Below are positions 40,501-49,060 of a stretch of DNA of 64,000 nt, piece after piece. Source of the DNA: an uncultured bacterium. GTDB lineage: Bacteria > Bacillota > Clostridia > Lachnospirales > Lachnospiraceae. A program made the translations under genes and the position numbers. Each line of letters opens with the position of its first letter. Within the stretch, counting starts at the first letter, position 1. The DNA lies in contig CANSLJ010000005.1 in assembly GCA_947647735.1 (NCBI GenBank), positions 62,001-126,000 of the forward strand, given 5' to 3'. Under the pieces are notes generated by a model. It saw nothing but the letters and a program-made list of their open reading frames with translations, was not told the DNA's origin and ran no database searches.

Positions 40501-41780
40501 AAAGACTGCAGAAATTATTAGTCCTGTTTATGATGGGAATCCTGCTTGCCGGGTGCGGGTCTTCGGGGGAGGACGAAAGCGCGGCGCAGGAGTACAGCGA
40601 AGAGGCGGAACTGCCCGTGCAGGCGGATGATGGAGAGGCGAAGAAGTCGGCGTCGGCGGATGGCGGGGAAGCGGAAACAGCACTGTCGGCGGAGGAAGAC
40701 GATCCTGCAGGCGGCGAAAGAAGCAGAGCAAGGCAGGCGGCAGGGGAGGAGGAGACAAAAGAAGCCGAAGAGATCACATACATAGACGTTCCGGTATATT
40801 CCGGGAAAGCCTACGCGGAAATAAACGGCAATGTTCCCTATTTTAACGACGCTGAACTGTCCACGGAATCCTATGAGACATATGCGGAGCTGGACGATCT
40901 GGGAAGGTGCGGTCCGTGTATGGCGAGTGTGGGGCAGGATATCATGCCCACGAAAGAGCGCGAGGGGATCGGCGAGGTGAAGCCGACAGGCTGGCATACG
41001 GTCAAGTATGAGGGGGTTGTCGACGGAAATTATCTCTACAATCGCTGCCATCTGCTGGGATATCAGCTTACCGGGGAAAATGCCAACAGGCAGAATCTGA
41101 TCACCGGAACAAGGTATATGAATGTGGAGGGAATGCTTCCCTTTGAGAACATGGTCGCCGATTATGTGAAGGAGACGGGGAACCATGTGATGTACCGGGT
41201 GACGCCCCTGTTTGACGGGAATAATCTGGTTGCCGACGGGGTTCTGATGGAGGCGAGATCCGTTGAGGACGGCGGGGAGGATATCCTGTTTAATGTGTTC
41301 TGCTATAATGTGCAGCCGGGCGTTTCGATCGACTATGCGACGGGGGAGAGTTCGCTGGATCCCGCGACGGCCGCGCAGGCGGAGGGAAAGAGCAGATCGG
41401 CACAGCAGGAGCAGAATGCCCGTGGGTCTCAGACACAACAATCCCAGCCGGATTCTGTGCAGGCATCGCAGCCTCAGCCGGACGCCTCCCAGTCTCAGGC
41501 GCAGGCGCCGCCGGAGCAGGTACAACAGCCGGAACAGGTACAGGCGTCGCAGATCCAGCCGGAGCAGCCTTCGCAGCAGACATCTCCGTCGGCAGGCGCC
41601 GCCTATGCGGTGAATGCAAAAAACGGAAAGATCCATATCGTGGGAGCCTGCCCGGCAACGGGAACTTCCAGCAAGGCGATGAATGAGCCGGTATACTTCG
41701 GTACATATGAGGAGGCGGAGGCATATTCCATGGGGATAGCGCCGAATGAAAGCAAAAGGCAGTGCGGGAACTGCTGGTAA
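40497..41780 (+). CDS. secreted DNA/RNA non-specific endonuclease lipoprotein
   Basis: 427-aa lipoprotein with lipobox LLAGC (Cys20) and an acidic spacer to about residue 95. The nuclease domain (about 105-285) resembles the beta-beta-alpha-metal endonucleases: GWHTVKYEGVVDGNYLYNRCHLLGYQLTGENANRQNLITGTRYMN-type order, with the putative catalytic His185 in NRCHLLG and an Asn-rich NANRQN metal site. A Gln/Pro/Ser-rich linker (about 300-370) leads to a small C-terminal domain (NAKNGKIHIVGACPATG ... EEAEAYSMGIAP ... CGNCW) like the Cys-containing end of Ada or thermonuclease-type proteins. Start at 40497 with GGAGG 8 bases upstream. Likely degrades DNA outside the cell for nutrients or competition. 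Confidence 0.85.
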   Translation: MKRLQKLLVLFMMGILLAGCGSSGEDESAAQEYSEEAELPVQADDGEAKKSASADGGEAETALSAEEDDPAGGERSRARQAAGEEETKEAEEITYIDVPVYSGKAYAEINGNVPYFNDAELSTESYETYAELDDLGRCGPCMASVGQDIMPTKEREGIGEVKPTGWHTVKYEGVVDGNYLYNRCHLLGYQLTGENANRQNLITGTRYMNVEGMLPFENMVADYVKETGNHVMYRVTPLFDGNNLVADGVLMEARSVEDGGEDILFNVFCYNVQPGVSIDYATGESSLDPATAAQAEGKSRSAQQEQNARGSQTQQSQPDSVQASQPQPDASQSQAQAPPEQVQQPEQVQASQIQPEQPSQQTSPSAGAAYAVNAKNGKIHIVGACPATGTSSKAMNEPVYFGTYEEAEAYSMGIAPNESKRQCGNCW

Positions 41781-41793
41781 AAGAGGAAAAGAA

Positions 41794-41827
41794 AAAGGCA
41801 TCACGAGATTTTCGATGATGCCTTTTA
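41794..41827 (+). terminator. Rho-independent terminator after the nuclease gene
   Basis: AAAAGGCATCA pairs with TGATGCCTTTT around a loop that can itself form CGA/TCG pairs. Confidence 0.8.
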
Positions 41828-41903
41828 AAAAAGTTCTTATATATCTATCGATTTATTTTGTGAAATCCTTGCAAAATGAATGCGAAATACAGAGAAACGC
41901 TCA

Positions 41904-42632
41904 TCACAGATAAGGATGCATATAAGGCGCCGGTTCCGGCCCGCAGTACAACCCGTAAGCGTCGCAGATCCAGTAGGTTCCGTCTATATTCACACGGCAC
42001 CACTGATGGGAATACTGATTCTCATTCACATGCTCGTAAGGCATACCCAGAATATTCAGGCAGAGCCCTGTGGCCCGCGCGCATCCGGCGCAGGATGCGG
42101 TTCCCAGTATAAAATATCCGTAGGGATCATTGTAATGCGGCGTTGACATGGAGTACATCATACCGGATTCAAAGCGATACCGGAGCGCCACCGCGATTCC
42201 CATAAGTTGCTCTTCTTTCGGAAGCCCCACAAGCGGCGCAACCGTCTCCCACGCCGCGTTATATGCCTGGTTAAACTCCGCGTTGGTCTGTTTCTTTTTC
42301 AGGCTGGACAGGTTGGCAAGCTGATCGACCGGAACGGGAATACCTGTTGCGGCGTTCGGCGTGATAACAGCGTTCGCTGCCATGCCGTCCACCGGAGCGC
42401 CAGGTGCGGCTCCCTGATAAGGGGTTCTGCCCTCAGCCATGCCGCAGGCAATGTAGTGGTTCAAAAGCATCTGCGGATCGGTTCCGAGAGCGAGCGCCAC
42501 ATCCGGGTAGGCTGCCGCGTAATATGCCGGATCGAATGTCGATGCGGCGTGGGCCGGAAGAGAGAACTTTCCGGCAAGGAGCAGCATAACGCCTGCCGTG
42601 AATAATACGGTAAGAATTTTTTTGTGTTTCAA
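41904..42632 (-). CDS. secreted transglutaminase-like cysteine protein
   Basis: 242-aa exported protein: signal peptide (MKHKKILTVLFTAG ... LPAHA, cleavage near residue 29). Residues 32-72 form a short repeat-like module (FDPAYYAAAYPDVALALG ... HYIACGMAEGRTP) seen in wall-associated proteins of Firmicutes. The C-terminal half resembles a transglutaminase/cysteine-protease-like core: Cys181 or Cys184 (TASCAGCARATGLCLNILG), His209 (YSHQWCRVNID) and Asp224 (YWICDAYGLY) would form the triad. May act on the cell wall or surface proteins. Convergent with the nuclease gene. Confidence 0.75.
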   Translation of the reverse strand: MKHKKILTVLFTAGVMLLLAGKFSLPAHAASTFDPAYYAAAYPDVALALGTDPQMLLNHYIACGMAEGRTPYQGAAPGAPVDGMAANAVITPNAATGIPVPVDQLANLSSLKKKQTNAEFNQAYNAAWETVAPLVGLPKEEQLMGIAVALRYRFESGMMYSMSTPHYNDPYGYFILGTASCAGCARATGLCLNILGMPYEHVNENQYSHQWCRVNIDGTYWICDAYGLYCGPEPAPYMHPYL

Positions 42633-42703
42633 GATGTCTACCTCCTCATGTTGTAAATTTCTGTAAATTTACTATAACATGGGAGGTGTTGTTTATCAAT
42701 GAT

Positions 42704-44071
42704 TTACTTCCCGGCGGCACGTTCGATCCGCAATCGTATCTGCCACGGCATCTCCTTCGGCTCCGGCAGCAGATTGGTATTCCGGTATACTGAAAGGATG
42801 ATGCCCATAAACAGGAAGTTGATCACAGCGCAGTGTAGCCCGAATGTTAAAAACGGCATATCAATGCTGACAGTGAGCCCGAGCCCGAAATTCATTGTCA
42901 CATAGACGATGGATTTTAAGATCAGGATGACACTGCAGGAGACGCCCAGCAAAAAGCCAAGCCGGCTGCTCTGCATAAGGGATACGTGCAGTGCCCGCAT
43001 GAAGTAGGCGGCGATGATCCCGATCACCAGAAAAGTAACGATCAGGCCGAAATAGGCGGTCAGGCAGATCAGCACGTAGTCGCACCATGCCCCGGCAAGC
43101 TCACCGACTTTGCCGATGGTGCCTCCGCCGATAAGGGATGCGCCCTGAAGCTGCTCCCGCACCAGCATGGTCTGATAGCCCGCTTCACTGGCAAAAGCGG
43201 CAGGATTGAACATGACCTGAATGCGCCGGATCTGGTATTCGGCGAGATGCAGGAAGCGAGCCTGAAACAGCAGGACATCCCCCAGAAACAGTGCCGGTAT
43301 CCCTATGATGGATGCGAGCAGCACGCCGGTCTGCAGTTTTTTTCTTCCGCCGAAGATCCCCCGGAAGGAGGCGGCGCAGAGGGTGAGCAGGCATGCCATG
43401 ATGGAGAGCGCCATCTCTGCGGAGTGATAAGTGCCCGCCAGTAAAAGGAACAGCGTGTTGAAACAGAGCAGTCCCAGCGCTTTCAGGAGTCCCTTTGCTT
43501 TCTGGCCTCTCAGCCGGTAACAGAATACGGCAAACAGGGGAACAAACAGGATGCTGACTGACTGCCCAAGCAGAAGGTGCCGGGTGTAATCTAAAACGGG
43601 GCTGTGCAGAAAAAGAAAGGAGCCCGCCAGATACGCGCCGTAGATCAGCCATATATATCGGTAGAGCAGGCGGTAATCCGCAAAATAAACGGCTGCCATC
43701 ACGAAAAGGCCGATCGCGTTATACCAAATGGTCTTCATATGATAAGTGCTCTGGATATAACCGTTGTCATTGTACTGCCTGCAGATGATGGACTGCATGA
43801 TGATCCCGATCAGCGTTAAAATGAGCATGGCGCCCAGCATCCACACATCCGTTTTCGGGCGGTGGATTTTATCAAGCTGTAAACCGGCATCCACCGGGTT
43901 GCCCATCTCTTTTACAGCGAGGGCTTCCGCTTCCTCATCGCTCTTCCCGTCCAGCAGAAAGGCTTCTTTCTGGTCTTCGATATGAGCCGTGATCTCCTCT
44001 GCCACCAGCGTCCGCGCATGTTTATTGCGGATCTGTTCGGTAAGGCTTTTTAAATATTCCGTTCTGTTCAT
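42704..44071 (-). CDS. SEDS-family (FtsW/RodA-like) protein with permease-prefix domain
   Basis: 455-aa membrane protein. The first 70 residues (MNRTEYLKSLTEQIRNKHARTLVAEEITAHIEDQ ... EAEALAVKEMGNP) form a HAAS/permease-prefix domain with its typical A-x-x-x-M-G-x-P end. The rest has about ten membrane helices and resembles FtsW/RodA/SpoVE, the lipid II polymerases, including YQTMLVREQLQGASLIGGGTIG near the large external loop and a late V-T-M-N-F-G-L-x-L-T-V region. A PadR regulator gene lies 14 bases upstream on the same strand, so this is an inducible SEDS copy and not the main division protein. No PBP2b partner is adjacent. Confidence 0.8.
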   Translation of the reverse strand: MNRTEYLKSLTEQIRNKHARTLVAEEITAHIEDQKEAFLLDGKSDEEAEALAVKEMGNPVDAGLQLDKIHRPKTDVWMLGAMLILTLIGIIMQSIICRQYNDNGYIQSTYHMKTIWYNAIGLFVMAAVYFADYRLLYRYIWLIYGAYLAGSFLFLHSPVLDYTRHLLLGQSVSILFVPLFAVFCYRLRGQKAKGLLKALGLLCFNTLFLLLAGTYHSAEMALSIMACLLTLCAASFRGIFGGRKKLQTGVLLASIIGIPALFLGDVLLFQARFLHLAEYQIRRIQVMFNPAAFASEAGYQTMLVREQLQGASLIGGGTIGKVGELAGAWCDYVLICLTAYFGLIVTFLVIGIIAAYFMRALHVSLMQSSRLGFLLGVSCSVILILKSIVYVTMNFGLGLTVSIDMPFLTFGLHCAVINFLFMGIILSVYRNTNLLPEPKEMPWQIRLRIERAAGK

Positions 44072-44085
44072 AATGTGCCTCCTTC

Positions 44086-44415
44086 CTATACTCCATAGCA
44101 GAGAACGCTTGCCACTGCATGGGAATACTCCTGCCAGGAATTTTTCCGCTCCTGCAGTTCTTTCCTGCCTTTTCCTGTGATGGAATAGTATTTCCTCACC
44201 TTGCCCTGGGCTTCCTGCTCATAGCAGGTCAAAAGCCCTTTGTCCTCCATGCCGTGAAGCAGCGGGTACAGTGTGCCTGCTTTCAGGGAGAAGACGTTCT
44301 CCGAGCGGCTCCGCAGTTCTTCGATCATCTCATAGCCGTACATATCCTTTTCGGATAGCAGTTTCAGAAGCAGCATCGTGGTACTGCCGGAAACAAGACT
44401 TTTATCGATTGCCAT
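44086..44415 (-). CDS. PadR-family transcriptional regulator
   Basis: 109-aa winged-helix regulator: LLLKLLSEKDMYGYEMIEELRSRSENVFSLKAGTLYPLLHGMEDKGLL and YYSITGKGRKEL match PadR exactly in order. The C-terminal dimerisation helix is short. GGAGGA lies before the ATG. It precedes the SEDS gene and should repress the pair. The upstream region carries repeated TCGAxxATCTATA sites that could be its operator. Confidence 0.9.
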   Translation of the reverse strand: MAIDKSLVSGSTTMLLLKLLSEKDMYGYEMIEELRSRSENVFSLKAGTLYPLLHGMEDKGLLTCYEQEAQGKVRKYYSITGKGRKELQERKNSWQEYSHAVASVLCYGV

Positions 44416-44468
44416 AGTGATTCCTCCTTTAAGTTTAATGTAAATGAATGAATAGATAGATTTCCGAT

Positions 44469-44504
44469 ATATCGATTATCTATAATATATATCGAAAATC
44501 TATA
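44469..44504. promoter_or_regulatory. direct repeat upstream of padR, possible operator
   Basis: ATATCGATTATCTATA at 44469-44484 and ATATCGAAAATCTATA at 44489-44504 differ at two positions and are 20 bases apart, two helical turns. A CGATATATCG palindrome (44465-44474) overlaps the first. The classical PadR site (ATGT-N8-ACAT) is not seen. Confidence 0.5.
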
Positions 44505-44636
44505 TATGTCAAGAAGAATTTGAGAAGTTCAGGAAGTTCATTGAGTTAACAGTTGCCATAACGTGGCCGGCACGCTATAATAGAGCGGATGCAAAGTAGA
44601 TATACAAATAGAAACAAAAGAAAAGGAAGAAAGTAT

Positions 44637-46109
44637 ATGAACAGAAAATTCAGCAAAAGATTCGCCGCGATTTTCATGGCGATGATGACAGTATTTACAG
44701 TTTCCTGCGGTTCGGCAGAAAACGAACCGGCGGAAGAGGCAAAAGAGGGAACCGTTCAGGAGGAAGGCTCAGGGGAGGAAGGCAGGCACTCCTCCAGCGC
44801 GGATACATCCGGCGGTTTTGCAGCTGCCCACGATGCTTTCAAAACCACACTGACAAGAGAGGAAAATGACGACTATCCGATTCCGGAACCGCCGGAAGGC
44901 GTATTTGATCTGGTTTCCTATCCATCCAAAGTGGGGGATCTGGCGGCCTATGTGTCCAGCGATCCAGGCGACGGGGAGAAACATCCGCTGATCATCTGGG
45001 TAGTCGGCGGATGGGGCAACGGCATCGATGATTTCCCGTGGATCTATCCGGAGTGGGACGATGACCAGACGGGCTCCGCCTTCTGGCAGGAGGGGATCCT
45101 GACCATGTATCCGTCCTTCAGGGGCGGCAGCGGCAATCCGGGCTATTACGAGGCTTTGTTTGGCGAGGTGGACGATATCGTCTCCGCCTATGAGTATGCC
45201 GCATCCCTGCCCTATGTGGATCCGGAGCGCATTTATCTGGGCGGGCACAGCACCGGAGGCACCCGGGCGCTCCTGGCTTCCGAGTATACGGACAGCTTCC
45301 GCGCGGTGTTCTGCTTCGGCGCGGTGGATGAGATCATATACCACAATAACGACCAGTTTACTTTTGATACGGAAAATGAAGAAGAATATACCATGCGTTC
45401 CCCGATCCACTGGCTGGACGACATAGGGAGCCCCACTTTCCTGATCGAGGGGAGAGACGGTAATGCCGAATGTCTGGAGCGGATGGAGGCGGCGACGGAG
45501 AATGAAAACATCCATTGCTATGTGATGGAGGGACAGGATCATTTTTCCGTGCTGGCTCCGGCCACAAGGCTTGTGGCACAGAAGATCCTGGAGGATACCG
45601 GCGACGAGGTGAATATCTCCATCACGCAGGAGGAACTGGAGGAGGCGATGAAGAAGCTGCCGACCGCGCCGAAGCCTGTGATGGTGGAGCACCATCTGGA
45701 GGATATGGGACTGACATTCTCCTGTCCCTATGTGTGGCAGATCACGGATAATGAGAACGGGAACGGCGTGGATGTATACTCTGCCTATGATTATGACAAT
45801 GCGTGGGATATGTCGTCGCTCTTTATGTCGGCGTATGACGCGGAAAGCGCGGATGATCTGAAGATCCTGAGCAAGGCGATGGAGGCGCAGGGGTATATCG
45901 TGAGCGAGATCACGGTGGACGGACATCCGGCGATGGATGCCTCCGATGTGTATGAGAGCGAGAGCGGCACGATCTACTATCAGCGTTATATTTCCATTGA
46001 GAACGGGGATGCGTTTGTGGATCTTAACTTTATCACGTTTTCGGATTTCATGGATGAGGCGGATCTGGTGTTTCAGGATGTGATCGACAGTATTGTGTTT
46101 GATGATTGA
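44637..46109 (+). CDS. secreted alpha/beta hydrolase lipoprotein
   Basis: 490-aa exported protein with a lipobox-like TVSC (Cys24) and an acidic spacer. Residues about 75-330 form a prolyl-oligopeptidase-like alpha/beta hydrolase: HPLIIWVVGGWGNG (oxyanion region), YLGGHSTGGTRALLA with nucleophile Ser205, EGRDGNAE (Asp) and EGQDHFSV (His). The C-terminal 140 residues (LTFSCPYVWQITDN ... SSLFMSAYDAESADDL) form a separate PsbP-like beta domain of unknown role. Start at 44637; GGAAGAAAG lies upstream. Likely an esterase or peptidase at the cell surface. Confidence 0.8.
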   Translation: MNRKFSKRFAAIFMAMMTVFTVSCGSAENEPAEEAKEGTVQEEGSGEEGRHSSSADTSGGFAAAHDAFKTTLTREENDDYPIPEPPEGVFDLVSYPSKVGDLAAYVSSDPGDGEKHPLIIWVVGGWGNGIDDFPWIYPEWDDDQTGSAFWQEGILTMYPSFRGGSGNPGYYEALFGEVDDIVSAYEYAASLPYVDPERIYLGGHSTGGTRALLASEYTDSFRAVFCFGAVDEIIYHNNDQFTFDTENEEEYTMRSPIHWLDDIGSPTFLIEGRDGNAECLERMEAATENENIHCYVMEGQDHFSVLAPATRLVAQKILEDTGDEVNISITQEELEEAMKKLPTAPKPVMVEHHLEDMGLTFSCPYVWQITDNENGNGVDVYSAYDYDNAWDMSSLFMSAYDAESADDLKILSKAMEAQGYIVSEITVDGHPAMDASDVYESESGTIYYQRYISIENGDAFVDLNFITFSDFMDEADLVFQDVIDSIVFDD

Positions 46110-46158
46110 GGATGATGATCTGGAGTATTAATAACATACCATGATCAGGAATGAACAA

Positions 46159-46198
46159 AATGCAAAGTCTATTCGATAAGAAAGACTTTGCATTTTTT
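46159..46198 (+). terminator. Rho-independent terminator after the hydrolase gene
   Basis: AATGCAAAGTCT and AGACTTTGCATT pair perfectly over 12 bases, followed by TTTTTT. Confidence 0.9.
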
Positions 46199-46268
46199 AT
46201 CTCTAAAATCCCCGCCATTTTACGAATTGCATAAAAATCCCCGTCAAATCCAAAAACTACCACCCTTT

Positions 46269-46297
46269 TTTACCAAAAAACACTTTGCTATTATAAT
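46269..46297 (+). promoter_or_regulatory. promoter of the sugar ABC operon
   Basis: TTTACC (46269-46274), 17-base spacer, TATAAT (46292-46297). Only the -10 is a perfect match. No catabolite-response element was clearly seen. Confidence 0.5.
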
Positions 46298-46334
46298 AAT
46301 ATGAAGCAAAATATACAAAAGGAAGGACGAACGA

Positions 46335-47870
46335 ATGGGTGAGATAATTGTCTCGATGAAAAATATCTGTAAGTCGTTTCCCGGCGTAAAGGCACTTGAC
46401 AGTGTGGATTTTGAGTTGAGATCCGGTGAAGTGTTAGCGCTCCTCGGGGAAAACGGCGCAGGAAAGTCAACGCTCATGAAGGTGCTCAGCGGCGTCTACA
46501 CGAGGGATGAGGGTTCCCTTTCGATCTTCGGGAAGGAATACGGGGATCTGACACCGAAACAGGCACAGGAGGCGGGGGTTGCGATCATCCATCAGGAGCT
46601 GAACATGTGCAGGCACCTGACTGTCACGGAAAATATGTTTCTGGGCAGGGAACGCCGGGGCAGGATTTCCCTCGACAACAGTTCCATGGAGCAGGAAGCG
46701 AAGAGAATACTGGACGACCTGAAGATCGATATCAGCCCGAACCAGATCGTGGGTGAACTGCCGGTCTCCAAGCAGCAGATGGTGGAGATCGCGAAGGCGC
46801 TTTCCATCAACGCGAAGATCCTGATCATGGATGAGCCGACCTCATCTTTGACGGCAAGGGAGATCGAGGATCTGTTCCGTATCATCAAAAAGCTGCGCAG
46901 CGAGGGGAAAGGCATTGTTTACATATCCCATCGTCTGGAGGAGCTGCAGCATATCGTGGACAGGGTGACGATCATGCGTGACGGCCAGTACATCACGTCC
47001 ATGAACTTTGCGGATACCACGATGGATCAGATCATCGCCCACATGGTGGGACGTGAGATCAAGGAAAAGTTCCCGAGAGTGGAATGCGAGAAGGGAAAGA
47101 AGATATTTGAGGTAAAGAATCTGAACGCGGGGCGCATGGTGCGGGATGTGAATTTCTCCGCTTACGAAGGAGAGATCGTGGGATTTGCCGGCCTGATGGG
47201 TGCGGGGCGTACCGAGACCACGAGGGCTATCTTCGGCGTGGACCCGAAGGAGAGCGGTGAGATCTATGTGGACGGCAGGGAAGTGAAGATAAACTGTCCG
47301 ATGGATGCCATCAAAAACGGCGTGGTGCTTGCGCCGGAGGACAGGAAAAAAGACGGCCTCTGCACAAAGCTTTCCATCCGCCACAATCTGGCGCTGCCGA
47401 ATCTGGATATCGTCTGCAATAAACTGGGCGTGGTGAACAGCGGTGAGGAGAAGAAGCTCTGCGACAAGGCGGTGGTGGATCTGAAGATCAAGACCCCCAA
47501 CGTGGAGATCGATTCCGGCAATCTTTCCGGCGGCAACCAGCAGAAGGTGGTCGTGGGGAAATGGCTGGCGAGGGATTCCAGAGTGGTGATCTTCGATGAA
47601 CCCACAAGGGGTATCGATGTGGGGGCGAAGGTGGAGATATACCATCTGATGAACGATCTGAAAAAACAGGGGATCGCAGTTGTTTTTGTTTCCTCGGAGA
47701 TGCCGGAGGTTATGGGCATTGCGGACCGCATTATCGTCATGTGCGACGGCAGGATCACAGGCGAGGTGATGGCGAGGGAGACAACCCAGAATGAAATTCT
47801 GACATTGGCAACTACCTTTGAAGATAAAAAGATAGGAAAGAGTGAGGGAGGAAACGAAGAGCATGAGTAA
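46335..47870 (+). CDS. mglA: sugar ABC transporter ATP-binding protein (MglA/RbsA type)
   Basis: 511-aa double ABC ATPase of the CUT2 class. Domain 1: Walker A GENGAGKSTL, Q-loop IHQELN, signature region LPVSKQQMVEIAKAL and Walker B ILIMDEPTSSL. Domain 2: GLMGAGRTET in place of a normal Walker A, signature LSGGNQQKVVVGKWL and VVIFDEPTRGID. The altered second Walker A is usual for the class. It powers import through MglC. AAGGAAGGA precedes the ATG. The permease start overlaps its end by 8 bases. Confidence 0.93.
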   Translation: MGEIIVSMKNICKSFPGVKALDSVDFELRSGEVLALLGENGAGKSTLMKVLSGVYTRDEGSLSIFGKEYGDLTPKQAQEAGVAIIHQELNMCRHLTVTENMFLGRERRGRISLDNSSMEQEAKRILDDLKIDISPNQIVGELPVSKQQMVEIAKALSINAKILIMDEPTSSLTAREIEDLFRIIKKLRSEGKGIVYISHRLEELQHIVDRVTIMRDGQYITSMNFADTTMDQIIAHMVGREIKEKFPRVECEKGKKIFEVKNLNAGRMVRDVNFSAYEGEIVGFAGLMGAGRTETTRAIFGVDPKESGEIYVDGREVKINCPMDAIKNGVVLAPEDRKKDGLCTKLSIRHNLALPNLDIVCNKLGVVNSGEEKKLCDKAVVDLKIKTPNVEIDSGNLSGGNQQKVVVGKWLARDSRVVIFDEPTRGIDVGAKVEIYHLMNDLKKQGIAVVFVSSEMPEVMGIADRIIVMCDGRITGEVMARETTQNEILTLATTFEDKKIGKSEGGNEEHE

Positions 47871-48879
47871 TGAAAAGCAAAGTTTTCTGAAGAAATTATT
47901 GAGCATTCGGGGCATGGGCGCCGCCATAACGGCATTTATCGGCCTGATCGTCATCTATGTGGCATTCGGCCTGATCAATCCGGCGGTGTTTTCCGGACAG
48001 AATATTATGAACCTGCTGCGTTCCATGTCAAAATACCTGTTGATCGGTATTGCGCAGAGTTACATACTGATCACCGGAAACATTGACCTGTCCATCGGTT
48101 CCATGGTAGGCATGAGCGCGATGGTGGCGGCGACGCTGATGAGCAGAGGCGTAAACCCTGTGGTGGCGATCATTGTAGCGCTGGCCTGCTGTCTGGTCTG
48201 CGGCGTCGTAAACGGTTTTCTGGTGGGCAAGTTCAAACTGCCTCCCTTTATCGCAACCCTCGGCACCATGTTTATCACAAGAGGCGTTGCCTACATGGTA
48301 AACAGCAACAGAAATACGGATGCCATCGCAACCGGTATCGGCAAGGAAGCGGGGGATAAATTCCAGAGTATCTTTTATTACGGTACAACTTTAGGTGTTT
48401 ACAATACGTTCTGGATCGCCCTGATCTTCTTTATCATTTTCTTCTTTCTGATCTCCAAGACAAGGACGGGAAGGCACATATACGCCATCGGCTCCAACAT
48501 CGATGCGGCGAAGCTCTCCGGCGTGAATGTGGTGGCGACAACGACCAAGGCTTATGTGGTCAGCGCGATCTGTTCCTGTATGGTAGGCCTGATCCTCTGC
48601 GCACAGGCGGGCATGGGTAACATGGAAGCCGGCAATATGTATGAGATGTACGGCGTTGCAGCCGGCGTTATCGGCGGCGTATCGCCCCTGGGCGGAACGG
48701 GCCTTCTGCTCGGCACTTTCGCAGGTGCGGCAGTATGGCAGACACTGGAGAACGGCCTGAACATGATCGGCGCCCAGGTTGGTATCCAGAGGGTCGTGAT
48801 CGGCGTGATCGTGGTGGCGGCGGTACTGCTGGACGTGGTGGTAAGAGGCGGCCAGTTCAAGAAGAAAAAAGGAAACTAA
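47863..48879 (+). CDS. mglC: sugar ABC transporter permease (MglC/RbsC type)
   Basis: 338-aa permease with about ten membrane helices, resembling MglC/RbsC: SYILITGNIDLSIGSMVGMSAM, FKLPPFIATLGTMFITRGVAYM, TGRHIYAIGSNIDAAKLSGVNV, and GGVSPLGGTGLLLGTFAG near the end, the usual CUT2 landmarks. Start at 47863 with GGAGG upstream. It would form a homodimer in the membrane. The binding-protein gene follows after a structured 181-base gap. Confidence 0.93.
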   Translation: MSNEKQSFLKKLLSIRGMGAAITAFIGLIVIYVAFGLINPAVFSGQNIMNLLRSMSKYLLIGIAQSYILITGNIDLSIGSMVGMSAMVAATLMSRGVNPVVAIIVALACCLVCGVVNGFLVGKFKLPPFIATLGTMFITRGVAYMVNSNRNTDAIATGIGKEAGDKFQSIFYYGTTLGVYNTFWIALIFFIIFFFLISKTRTGRHIYAIGSNIDAAKLSGVNVVATTTKAYVVSAICSCMVGLILCAQAGMGNMEAGNMYEMYGVAAGVIGGVSPLGGTGLLLGTFAGAAVWQTLENGLNMIGAQVGIQRVVIGVIVVAAVLLDVVVRGGQFKKKKGN

Positions 48880-48914
48880 TCGCAGGAGCACAACTTCATG
48901 CGTTTAGCAAATAG

Positions 48915-49034
48915 TGAGCACAGCTCACAAAAAAACTAAAAGTCAGCATGAGCCCGTACAGTGCCCAGAGAATTTACGGGCGGGAAATCGACCGGAAATT
49001 TCTCTGCCGGATATGGTACTGGGAGGGCTCATGC
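48915..49034 (+). ncRNA. structured intercistronic RNA element before the binding-protein gene
   Basis: GCATGAGCCC (48946-48955) and GGGCTCATGC (49025-49034) form a perfect 10-bp closing stem over 69 bases. Inside, CCCAG (48964-48968) can pair with CTGGG (49019-49023), and AGAGAATTT with AAATTTCTCT. A separate hairpin GTGAGC-ACA-GCTCAC lies at about 48914-48928. It ends about 12 bases before the AGGAGG of the next gene. A role in mRNA stability or differential expression is inferred. Confidence 0.5.
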
Positions 49035-49060
49035 GGAACTGGAATAGGAGGAATTAAAAC

